This document shows, piece after piece, positions 8,690-18,183 of a DNA stretch of 32,021 nt (the first letter of the stretch is position 1; each line of letters starts with the position of its first letter). Made by a program: the position numbers and the translations under genes. A model generated the notes under the pieces. The model searched no databases, was not told where the DNA came from, and saw only the letters and a list, made by a program, of their open reading frames with translations. Source of the stretch: Branchiostoma floridae (lineage: Eukaryota; Chordata; Leptocardii; Amphioxiformes; Branchiostomatidae). The stretch spans positions 2,383,758 to 2,415,778 of the forward strand of contig NC_049991.1 in the NCBI RefSeq assembly GCF_000003815.2. Reading direction: 5' to 3'.

Positions 8690-9617
8690 GTTATGTAACA
8701 TGTCACATTAATTATGCAAACTACGTCGTGATCTAAATCTTTCCCGTGTTCATGTTCCAACAGACATAAATTACATGTGTTGCATTTATTGAATTGGAGT
8801 TATGGATAACAATTGACTTATACAAATTCCTCATTGATTATGCAAATTAAGTCCTCATTTGCATAACATGCATATCATTATGAACATCTTTGCCCAAGCT
8901 ACCTGCATGCCTAAAATGATGCCAATCCGTCGGTCCTTTCTGCAGTTATCCTCTTTGAAGTGTCTTACCAAAAATGCCCCTGCAGTTCCACAATTAAATG
9001 TTAGGGGGCTGAAACTTGCCCCAATATGTCATGGCACTAAAAGCTATCTACCACGTAAATGTCAAGACCATAGCATGTCTGAAACAAGAGATACATTTAA
9101 AAAACTGCTATTATAGAATATTCTCATTAATTATGCAAATGTACTCCTATTTTGCATAATTAGTATTTTATCGTGTACAACATTGTCTAAGGTACCTACA
9201 TACCAAAAATCATGAAAATCCGTTGTTCCCTTCTTGAGTTATCCTCTTCAGAAGTTTTTGACAAAAACGCCCCTGCTATCCCAAAACTAGACGCTAGGGG
9301 GCCAAAACTTATGTCATTTCTTCCTGAGCACAAGAGCTATCTAACACTCAAAAATCGTGACCATAGCATGTTCAGAACACCGAGATAGCAAAACCGGAAG
9401 TTGCGCTGCAGTACCAAGGGGAGCCGCTAGAGGGCCCAAAATCTAATCATTTCCAGCTTTCATCACACACTACCAACACACCAAGTATGAAAGCAACCCA
9501 CCCAGCCGTTCTTGAGTTATCTTGTTTACACACACACACACAAACACACAGACAGACAGACAGACAGACACACAAACGCAGGGTAAAATATAACCTCCAT
9601 GACATTTCATGGAGGTA
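8690..9617 (+). mobile_element. Octamer-repeat family, copy B with intact right end
   Basis: This aligns by eye with 20060-20915 over its length. Octamers lie at 8840-8847 and 9133-9140, with the inverse at 8857-8864. Two internal modules share a block order: CCGTYGKTCC, GAGTTATCCTCTT, CCCCTGC, CTAGGGGGC, AGAGCTATCTA, then GACCATAGCATGT. A CA/CAGA microsatellite occupies about 9529-9575. The right end is a hairpin of CCTCCATGACATTTCATGGAGG ending GGAGGTA at 9617. The left end is decayed and lacks the TAACTAGAG start, so the boundary near 8690 is approximate. Confidence 0.7.
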
Positions 9618-10129
9618 AAAATGGCATTTTTCGCACTTAATTACCAATAATTCAAAAGCTAAGGCATTTTTTAAAAATCCCAAAAACAGAAATCTCGGGA
9701 AAACCGTTGCGGTCATTTTGAGCCGTCAATGAGTTATGTTGGACTCTTCTTGGTTTACACGCATGTCATGCCACACGGAGAGCGGGAGGGTGTAATTGAT
9801 ACCGGTGTGACAGCGATCTCGGGGGGCGAGATCGCTAGCGTTTTCGCCCCCCTCTGGCGTTTTCGCCCTCCCCCCCATCCCAGCGTTTTCGCCCCCCCTA
9901 GGAATATCCTTCCCGCATATTAATCGAGCTACCTGGAACAATATGGTACTTGGATGTAACGTATATAGTGTGTTACCTGGTATCTATATATACGTGACAC
10001 CTTAGTATGTTAAGATGAGATACAGTACCTGTGAAGCCGATCCTACCACTTTGCATTGAAATAAAACAGATACATTTTTGTTGTGAATTTGTGGTGACTT
10101 TTATTAACATCACCAACGTATATTAACAT

Positions 10130-10705
10130 ATGCATATCAACACACCTGTTGCTGAGTTGTAACAAAACTGGTAAATATTTGCCAATCAGCACAGAGGTAT
10201 ACACACCTGTCTATGAGTTGAAACAAATTGTGATGTTCAAAACTAACAGCTAAATACATCCTTATCAACATACATGTACAGGTAAGCACACCTGTTCCTG
10301 TGCTGATAATACTAACCGGTGTTCAATACACAACTGTATCCGAATTGAAACAAAATCAACAGGTAAATACATGCTAATCAACATACAGGTAAACACACCT
10401 GTTCCTGGGCTGTTCTGGAGTTCAAAACTAACGGGTAAATATAGGATTATCAATATACAGGTAAACACACCTGTTTCGAATTGAAAGAAAACTAACAGTT
10501 GAATATATGCTAATCACCATAAAGGTATGCGCACCTATTCCTGCACCTGTTCAATACAAACAGGTAAATACACACTTCTCATTAACAGCTATGCGCACCT
10601 GTTCCTCTGCTGTTAGAATACAAACAGGTAAATACACACTTCTCATTAACAGCTATGCGCACCTGTTCCTCTGCTGTTAGAATACTAACAGGTAAATACA
10701 CATGG
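10130..10705 (+). repeat. 64-bp minisatellite (degenerate to perfect)
   Basis: Units contain ACAGGTAAATACA and a CACCTGTTCCT motif in inverted relation, so each can fold. The last units are exact with a 64-bp period (CAGGTAAATA at 10561, 10625 and 10689). Units become more divergent toward 10130, which suggests the right side expanded most recently. Confidence 0.75.
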
Positions 10706-10707
10706 AA

Positions 10708-10945
10708 GGGAAGGGGGGGCGATATCACTAGCGATTTCGCCTCGGGAGGAGGGGGGGGGGCGATATCACTAGCGATTTCGCCCCGGGAGGGGGGCGATAT
10801 CACTAGCGATTTCGCCCCGGGAGGGGGGGCGAAATCACCAGAGGGGGGCGAGATGGGGGGGCGAAATCGCTAGTGATCCTGCCCCGGGGGGGGGGGGGCG
10901 AAAACACTAGTGATTTTGCCCCCGGGGGGGCGATATCACGGGGGG
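10708..10945 (+). repeat. G-rich near-palindromic modules
   Basis: Four to five modules of roughly 30-45 bp centre on GGCGATATCACTAGCGATTT or its inverted form and are separated by runs of five to ten G. Similar modules appear near the left end at about 9820-9900. The cores are near-palindromes and the G runs could form quadruplexes. Confidence 0.75.
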
Positions 10946-10967
10946 GCGAGAACGCTGTCACACCGGT

Positions 10968-11297
10968 GTAAACAACACTTATGATATTCAAGGTCACCAA
11001 CTAAAACGCCAGTAGGTTCCTTACATATTAAAGGGCCCAAACAAAGTGAAAGCATAGATGTACTGTCCGGCATCCAGAAAATTGTTTATACAATGTATTG
11101 GTTAAAAACTATATTTTTCGCCTGATTCAAGTTAGTTGGGGGGGAAATGCCAGAAAGCACGGTTTTACCTGCAATGACCGCAGATGACCTAAATAGATCA
11201 CGGGTTCGGTTCGAATTACGTCAGATGGAACATCATGGAAGAAGGTTCGAATTCGACTAGACATGGGAGATTCTGAGCCCGTATTTGACCACCGTGA
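10968..11297. other. Spacer, nothing recognised
   Basis: No gene or repeat is recognised between the inverted-repeat element and the 30-bp minisatellite. Confidence 0.5.
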
Positions 11298-11699
11298 GGG
11301 CCTACACAGGCCAGCTCTTCGGCTCTAGGGCCTACACAGGCCAGCTCTTCGGCTCCAGGGCCTACACAGACCAGCTCCTTGGCTCTAGGGCCTACACAGA
11401 CCAGCTCCTCGGCTCTAGGGCCTGCACAGGCCAGCTCCTCGGCTCCAGGGCCTACACAGACCAGCTCCTTGGCTCTAGGGCCTACACAGGCCAGCTCTTC
11501 GGCTCTAGGGCCTACACAGGCCGGCTCCTCGGCTCCAGGGCCTACACAGGCCAGTTCCTTGGCTCCAGGGCCTACACAGGCCAGCTCCTTGGCTCCAGGG
11601 CCTACACAGGCCAGCTCCTTGGCTCCAGGGCCTACACAGGCCAGCTCCTTGGCTCTAGGGCCTACACATGCCAGCTCCTTGGTTCTAGGGCCGACATAG
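11298..11699. repeat. 30-bp minisatellite, about 13.4 copies
   Basis: Units of 30 bp with consensus GGGCCTACACAGGCCAGCTC plus a CTTGGCTCTA-type tail. The last unit is partial and degraded (11688-11699). Each unit holds GGCCTACACAGGCC, a 5-bp stem with a 4-base loop. Because 30 is divisible by three, several frames stay open across the array, for example a GPRAKELACV decapeptide on the minus strand. I regard those as by-products. Confidence 0.92.
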
Positions 11700-11929
11700 C
11701 AAAAGGGAATTTTGAACATAATATCGATTTATTGTGGTTTAAATATTGAAGTGGGGGCCAGCCACAAATTTCAATTATACGTTTGTGGTCTTTTTTTCTT
11801 CATATCTTTTTCACATAAGAACGAAAATGGCAAGAAAATCGGGATCAGATATGACACTACACTTCGTGTGCGTTTGTCCTGAGTAAGGTTATTGTTCTCA
11901 TTATTAACTTCAGGAGTGTGATGAATAAG

Positions 11930-12320
11930 AACAAGAGAGAAAGACGGGGGTGAAGAAAGGGATGGAGAAAAAGATAGAGGGATGTACAAAAATAGACAAG
12001 ATGAGTGAGCGTTATCAGTAGATGAATGTAAAGAATAATAAAGACAGGGATGGAGGGGACAGACAGACGGAATAAGGAAGAAGTGAAGAACCAAGTAGAA
12101 AGATCAAGAGCTGCATAAAGGGAAGAATGGGAACGTTAGAGGGCAGATGGATGGAAGAAGGGAGAAGTGAAGAACTAAATAGAAAGATCAAGAGCTGCAT
12201 AAAGGGAAGAATGGGAACGTTAGAGGGCAGATGGATGGAAGAAGGGAGAAGTGAAGAACTAAATAGAAAGATCAAGAGCTGCATAAAGGGAAGAATGGGA
12301 ACGTTGGTGGATTTAGAGGA
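11930..12320 (+). repeat. Purine-rich tract
   Basis: The plus strand is strongly biased to A and G across almost 400 bases, including the 84-bp repeat. Such strand asymmetry favours triplex (H-DNA) structures. The complementary strand appears as long, low-complexity Ser/Leu/Pro open frames. Confidence 0.7.
12046..12306 (+). repeat. 84-bp minisatellite, about three copies
   Basis: AAGAGCTGCATAAAGGGAAG occurs at 12106, 12190 and 12274, an exact 84-bp spacing. The second and third full units are essentially identical and the first is divergent. The unit is 28 codons long, which keeps frames open on both strands (12127-12327 plus, 12015-12284 minus). No real protein is suggested. Confidence 0.9.
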
Positions 12321-12329
12321 CAGATAGAT

Positions 12330-13084
12330 GTACTAAAGGAGACTTTCTCAGTTTCTGTTAACTATTTAGAGAAACTTCAGTTGCGGTTTGAAATTACCAG
12401 TGGTTCTTCCCAAGTCACGTAAACTTACGGTAAGGGACCGGAGACGGAGCGCGGCCGCGTGGCCGTCAATTTCTCCCCATGAAACTGGCGGGCCACTGTA
12501 AACCAAAATCGGCGCTTAACTTAGATATAGAGGGAGCGTGGAATTTTTGTAAGATCTCCAGAAAATCAGCGGAAATTATTATTTGTAATAAACTGATTAT
12601 TTCTATCTTCCGCCATGCATCGGCAAGAGAGACGCGCCGCGTGGGAAAATTGGCGTCGTGCGGCGGCACGCCCCTCCCCACTACAGTTCTGGCCAGTCTC
12701 ATCGTACAGACGTTTTTGTTGTCATTTCCATCATCAATTGCCATAACGTTAACTGAAGCAAAAAGAGTCCGAATATATATAGATATACTAATGCGTAAGA
12801 TACTTAAATAATCTCTGGCAAGCCGCTCAGACCTCAAGAGCTTTCTATGCGTTTTATTTACATGTAGGGGCGGGGGGCGAGCTGCTTCGTGGAGCAAGTC
12901 ACAGAATAATTTTGCGATATTCTTTCTGTAGCGTGGCATCATTTATGAATATTAAAAGGATGAGCTAGCCTTTTTTAGGTTTGTCCTCAATGGTAGTTGC
13001 TAAAAATGTTCCTATTCATCAAACATAAACTAGACAGCCACAGATATGAGGAAAAATCAGTGTTGGTTCGTTTCTCAAATTTGC
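12330..13084. other. Mixed GC-rich stretch with an unassigned minus-strand frame
   Basis: The part 12430-12680 is comparatively rich in CpG (GCGGCCGCG near 12451, GACGCGCCGCG near 12631). A 158-residue frame is open on the minus strand at 12466-12942, but I recognise no domain in it and see no splice or poly(A) context. It may be unique sequence, possibly regulatory. Confidence 0.3.
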
Positions 13085-13235
13085 TCAGAGATGGCTCTAA
13101 AATGCACCACAGAGCCTCTAAATCTTACAAATTTTCTGGGGGAGGCCCCCATACCCCCCAACGAGAGGGGGAACCCCCCTCTAGTGCTCTCCCACCTCCC
13201 GCCCCCTTGGCAAATTTCTGGATCCGCCAATGCTG
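13085..13235 (+). repeat. Dispersed repeat fragment, GGGGGAGGCCCCC type
   Basis: The block TTTCTGGGGGAGGCCCCCAT, followed by CCCCCC-rich text and then CTGGATCCGCCAATGCT, resembles a degraded dispersed repeat rather than unique sequence. It includes strong local hairpins (GGGGGAGGCCCCC; GAGGGGGAACCCCCCTC). The class is unknown. Confidence 0.35.
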
Positions 13236-13937
13236 ACCGTTTCCAAAATCATACACTGTTGCTTGAGGAACTGCTATTTGGCGTATCTTACTAAGTTACC
13301 CGGAGAGGAGATAGGCGCCGCCAGGGGACTAAAATCCTGTTGAGTCAGCATAACATGTTGTGCTGCCCCTACGGCTGATTAATCAGCCTACGGCTGATTA
13401 AAAGGCTATGGGACGAACGAACTAAGTTACCTGGATGTCAAAACCTTAATCGACGTAAAGCATAATTTTAGAAAAGAATGCTGGGGCGTTTTGTAAACAT
13501 ATTTCTATATATATACATATATGTGTAACGTTACAGCAGAAACGTGCTAGCTGATAAGCATTGGCCTCGTGACCTTGTAGAAAGCCGATACCATCAGTTC
13601 TTGCAAGTTATCGTAGGTCAGGGTCTCTGTCTTTACCTTTGGCTGAATGTGCCACAGAAAGAGTTAGCTATAGAATTGTTCCGACTGTAACGCTATAAAT
13701 ATAACGCCAGCCAGGTAGAAAAAAATCCAGGAGGGTTTCGGCACGGTTTAGAAATTTTTTTCTTTGAAAATTTCACTTCCTTTATTAGTTTGTTGCACAG
13801 TCGTGCAAGTGAGATTTGGAAGTCGTGCAAGTGAGATTTGGGTTTGATTAGGAAACATACTGTACATATCACGGACAGAACAGGTGTCGCCAAAATGCTG
13901 CTCTGGTTACGTGTTTTGCATTTTGAGGACAATGGGG
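13236..13937. other. Spacer with small direct and inverted repeats
   Basis: It holds an ACGGCTGATTAATCAGCC palindrome with a second ACGGCTGATTAA copy (about 13371-13400), an AT microsatellite near 13507-13522, and a 22-bp tandem doublet (GTCGTGCAAGTGAGATTTGG at 13800 and 13822). A phrase TTACCTGGATGTC with AATCGACG (about 13430) recurs near 19098. No gene is seen. Confidence 0.5.
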
Positions 13938-14090
13938 CACTGCACACTAATTGAAAAATTCTTATTCTACCTTCGTGAAGACACTTCTACAGTACTTGCA
14001 ATATTGACTGGAAACGGAGACGAGAAAAGTGTGGAAATGGGTTTTTGTATATTTTGAGGGGAATATTTGTCAGAAATGTTCCATCTTGTT

Positions 14091-15224
14091 ATTTTGGGTA
14101 TACAAACAGTTTTAGTAATACAGACAGAGACCAAACTGAAAACCATCATAATATAAGAAGAAACAACTCATGAATGGAAACAAAGAAAAAGGATGTGCCA
14201 TTCCACCCGAGGCAGACTTGCACCCGCCCACCCTTCTGCCAAGAAACGACACATCAAAGCAAACTGGAAATTATAAAGAGGACTAGAGAGTAGAAGGAGA
14301 ACACCATAGTGAAGGACTGACCACACACACTGAACATCTAACAGACAATCCACCAATAGCAAAGACAGACTGTAGCACCAAACAAAGACTACTACGACAA
14401 GGACTCTAAAAACGTAGAACCAAAACTCCCGTCCGCACACTTGCCCATCTAACAGATTGGCACCACTCAGCCAAGAAACTTTCAGAACCAAGTCGAACAA
14501 ACTCCATCTTGAGTTTAAACCTAAGAGCCTCCTTGATTAGAGACACCAGCTCAATGTGAGATACGAAATTATTGTCAAAGAGAGCCTGACACCTGGACCA
14601 CCAAATCTTAGACCGAGCGACGGCCAAAATGTAGGTGCAGACATCTCTCTTACACTTCTTCAGGGTAGACGACATAACACCATAGAGAGCGACCGCGCGA
14701 GAAACACGAAAACTAGAGACCACCCATCGCCTAATGAACCCTTCGACCCAAGTCCAGGTCAGGAGCACCTCGCCACAAGACCAGATGGCATGGGTAACGG
14801 TCTCCGTAGCTCTACAGTTTCTCCTCGGACAAAGAGGGGAAGGAGTTCTGTGCCAAATCGAACAAGTCAAGTAGTTGGTTTTGAGAGCCCCATGTGCGAC
14901 CTTCCAGAAAAGCTCCTTTAGGTTATTCTCAAGGAGAGTGTTATGCACCGTTGAAAAAACAAGTGACCAATCAACACCCCGCTCTAAAAAACAAGCGGAA
15001 GGGGTATGAGAACGAGCTAAAATGGCAGCTTTGTACAAAGACTGCACGGTGCATATCTTGTCCCAAGTCTTCGAAGCAGAAGCATTAACAAATTCCAAGG
15101 TGAGCTTCCGCATCAAAGAATAGTGAGGTGGAGCCTCAGGAGAGTGGGGGGAACTGTTAGACCACGATGATGGTTCAAAACGACGGGCAAAAAAACCCAG
15201 CCAATATTTTGCCAACTGGACCCA
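14091..15224 (-). mobile_element. 5'-truncated non-LTR retrotransposon (Tx1/L1-like)
   Basis: The insertion is bounded by a perfect 12-bp target duplication TTCCATCTTGTT (14079-14090 and 15225-15236). The uninterrupted site survives in the right unit of the host duplication at 16036-16047. Transcription direction is minus: coding sequence lies to the right and a ~315-bp 3' UTR to the left, ending beside 14091 without a long poly(A). The 3' UTR holds a GGATGTG/CACATC inverted pair (14191-14255) shared with the fragment at 1-285. Loss of the 5' part plus a target duplication is the expected result of target-primed reverse transcription. Confidence 0.9.
14406..15224 (-). pseudogene. Non-LTR retrotransposon ORF2 C-terminus (reverse transcriptase tail, zinc-knuckle domain)
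   Basis: About 272 residues remain of what should be a protein of over a thousand. The open frame appears to start with Met at 15230, but that Met-Glu comes from the target duplication, so the true start is lost. The segment begins in the region after the polymerase domain (AKYWLGFFARRF) and includes KELFWKVAHGALKTNYL followed by CPRRNCRATETVTHAIWSC. The latter fits the C-x4-C-x7-H-x4-C pattern of the zf-RVT module seen at the C-terminus of Tx1/L1-like proteins. The remaining ~90 residues (YILAVARSKIWWSRCQALFD) are typical of that tail. The frame is intact to its stop, suggesting a fairly young insertion. The endonuclease and the catalytic reverse-transcriptase motifs are absent. Confidence 0.85.
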
Positions 15225-16660
15225 TTCCATCTTGTTCGTACTTGTTTAAATAATGTTGGGAAAATGTGCATAACGACATAAGACGTATTTCATAAAATGA
15301 CTATAACAAGAGTCTAAGTGTTATTGGCGTGGGTCAATGAACTGTCTAATAACATGTTTACTTGGACAAAGGAATGCTTTATCTAAATTGTGCATCTCTA
15401 CAATGATGACATGTGGTTGGTATACATTATCAGCAAATCTAGTACGACGAAGAAGTTGTAAACAAAGACGACAAGTGACACCATAATGATTATATGATGT
15501 AGTCGCCCTCCCCCACCGCACCCCCCCCCCCCCCAACTAATATATACGTAGTGAGTTCGTTTGGGTTCAATAACGTTAAACAAAAGTGTTGTTCAAGTCT
15601 CACAAACTGTCAACCAAAGTAAGATTTCAAAAATCAAAAATACGATCCCGCCTTCTTGTCAGTACAATTTTCATAACTTTCTTATGGTTAGGATGTAACG
15701 TTAAATGACGGAAGTATAGCTTGTTTATGAAAGGTCCTCGTGTCAAGTGCCGCATGATTTAGGGCAAGGTTTAGGGACAAGTCGGCGGCAGTGAAGGCGT
15801 GTGCATCCTTTAAGTGGTCGGACGGCATGCCGACGGATACACCTTCATGGCATGTTTTCAACCTTGTTGCGTATCGATATCTCTCTATTCAAGTGCACAT
15901 AATCTAACTGAAAAATCCTTATTCTACCTTCGTGAAGACACTACTACAGTACTTGGAATATTGACTGGAAACGGAGACGAGAAAAGTGTGGAAATGGCTT
16001 TTTGTTAATTTTGAGGGGAATATTTGTCAAAAATGTTCCATCTTGTTCGAACTTAGTACTAGTTCGTAATTGTTTAAATAATGTTTGGAAAATGTGCATA
16101 ACGACATAAGACGTATTTCATAAAATGACTATAACAAGAGTCTAAGTGTTATTGGCGTGGGTCAATGAACTGTCTAACAACATGTGCACTTTGACAAAAG
16201 AATGCTTTATCTAAATTGTGCATCTCTATATAAGGTTAGAATACGTCATCAACAAATCTAGTACGATTAATAAGTTGTAAACAAAGCCGACAAGTGACAC
16301 TATGATTATTTGATGCATCGCCCCATCGTGAGTGCATTGTTCGTTTTGGTTCAATAACGTTAAACAAAACAGTTGTTGAAATCTCACCAATGTCAATCAA
16401 AGTGGGGTTTCAAAAATACGATGCGGCCTTCTTGTCGGTACAATTTTCATAACTTTCTTATGGTTGGATGTAACGTTAAATGGCGGAAGCATATCTTGTT
16501 TATGATGAAAGGTCCTCATGTCAAGTGCTGCATGATTTAGGGCAAGGTTTAGGGGCAAGTCGGCGGCAGTGAAGGCGTGTGCATCCGCCAAGTGGTCGGA
16601 CGGCATGCCGACGGATACACCTTCATGGCATGTTTTCAACCTTGCGTATCTCTCTATTCA

Positions 16661-18065
16661 TACTACGTGCTCAATCAGGGATTGTTCATTCATACCGCTC
16701 CATGGATGTCACCACCCAACATTCTAACTCTTTCAACAGAAAAAAATGAGATAAAACAAGGAATTTTCCCTCAGATTTTCAACATACACCTCGCAATTCA
16801 ATCAGCAAAACTAGGAAATAGGTATCAAGATAATATAAAAACCACCAATGTGAGTTACATTGTGGTTTGTCCCTTCCAAACGACAAAACAGGCACACGAT
16901 ACGAATTAGCTGCCAACTCCTGCCTCTTCTGCTCAGTGACAAGAAAGGGCACTAAAAGTCGTCTGATTTCAGTAAACCTACCGGCTGTCTTAGTGTGAGA
17001 GGGCCGTCACCATACAGGTAATGTGTTTGGTACTTTTGTATCCTTGCCAGTGGCTACGTTGGGGCATTAGGGTGGAAAAGACAGTTTTGTAGGCGGAAGT
17101 AAAATACATGGTTATCGGCCCTGACAGCGGCCATGACCGCGTGCGGTGTCAACTCGACCGCGTCAACTAACTAGGTGATCAAAACCTGAATATTTCCACT
17201 ATTAGATGGCTTTTAGTACCACGGTTTGGAACACAAGGAAGAAAAAGCTTTCTCGTTGGGTATGAACTGTTCACGACTTTTGCAACCCCTTTCTCAAAGG
17301 CGTAAATGTAACAAATCTTGTGCTGCTCTCTGGCTATTTCCACGGCAAATTTTCTTGCTGGTTTGTGCCACCACTCCAAACTTTCTTAGCAAGGACGACA
17401 CCGGGATATTGGCACTTCCATGGAAGCAAATCTTCTTGCAAATTCTACATCTCAGGAGAAAGTTCTATGCCGAAAGCTTTGTTTAGCCTTGAGGTTAAAT
17501 TTTATTGAGTATGCTTCCTTGTGATTGCTTCTAAGATAACGTTAGGTATAAACTAAACTTCTCAAGAAAAAAAGGTGAATAGCTTGTGTGCCCCGAAACT
17601 TTTGAGTAACTTTCAATGTGTCTTGTTTTGTGATTAAATGAAGTAAATAAAAAGGCACTATTGACCAAAGAAATGCCACACAAAGTAAGTGGGTGTGTTT
17701 TGGAGGGTCTGTTTACGTTCGGTATTGTTTTAGGTTGAATATTGTAACCACAACCCACTTGCAACTTCGAATCGGTCGAAAAAAGAATGGTGAAGATACA
17801 GTTCGCAGTACACTCGAAATATCGAAATAGGTATTGCTGTTACTCTTTCCAGAATCACTCTTATGAGAACGTATTGTTTGATTTTCTTGTGGTTAAAGTT
17901 GTTATTCTTGTTGACCTTGAAAAGTGCGGCTTTTACAGTCTGTTTAGAGTAAGTGTCATTTAGAACAAGACTAGTACTGGCAATAAAAATGTTATTGCCA
18001 TGACGACGATTGAGGGTACAACAATACAGCTCAAATCAGAAATAGGCTGGAACTTCCCTGTCGCA
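16661..18065. other. Gene-less stretch
   Basis: Several short frames occur on both strands around 17179-17508, none recognised. One TAACGTTA palindrome lies at 17537-17544. No RNA gene or clear mobile element is seen. Confidence 0.45.
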
Positions 18066-18183
18066 CTATCCCTGGCACAATATACGAGCCCACCTGTAAA
18101 AAACCTACAGCCAGCAGAAATGTACTATCCCTGGTACAGCACAATGTTCTGCCAGTAACCCAAACCTACAGCTGAGCACTACA
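18066..18183 (+). repeat. 59-bp imperfect tandem doublet
   Basis: CTATCCCTGG followed by a variable base and ACA starts at 18066 and again at 18125. Both are followed by an AACCTACAGC phrase. Divergence is high, so the call rests on a few shared blocks. Confidence 0.4.

Larger units (their letters stand above)
9801..10967. mobile_element. Element with 15-bp perfect terminal inverted repeats, stuffed with minisatellites
   Basis: ACCGGTGTGACAGCG (9801-9815) and its exact reverse complement (10953-10967) bracket 1,167 bp. Similarity continues inward for about five more bases with one mismatch. The interior has G-rich near-palindromic modules at both ends and a 64-bp minisatellite between them, with no coding capacity. 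This looks like a non-autonomous DNA transposon whose interior grew by tandem repetition. No target duplication could be fixed. A second, smaller element at 21214-21407 shares the ACCGGTGTG terminal core. Confidence 0.6.
13938..16660. repeat. Tandem segmental duplication, unit about 0.77-0.81 kb
   Basis: The left unit is 13938-14090 plus 15237-15890 and the right unit is 15893-16660. The left unit is split by the LINE insertion. Landmarks found in both include GTGGAAATGG, TTTAAATAATGTT, CTAAGTGTTATTGGCGTGGG, TAACGTTAAACAAAA and GTCGGCGGCAGTGAAGGCGT (15781 and 16559, spacing 778). A minus-strand frame is partly shared, but the differences between copies are not biased to silent positions, so I do not call a gene. 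Confidence 0.85.

Noticed and set aside
11216-11749. Long open frames on both strands (154 to 167 residues)
   Set aside because: They are by-products of a 30-bp minisatellite, whose length is divisible by three. The decapeptide repeats have no recognisable family and every strand is open.
16397-16639. Minus-strand frame shared by both units of the tandem duplication
   Set aside because: The two copies differ at more amino-acid-changing than silent positions and copy 1 has an early stop, so there is no sign of selection for a protein.
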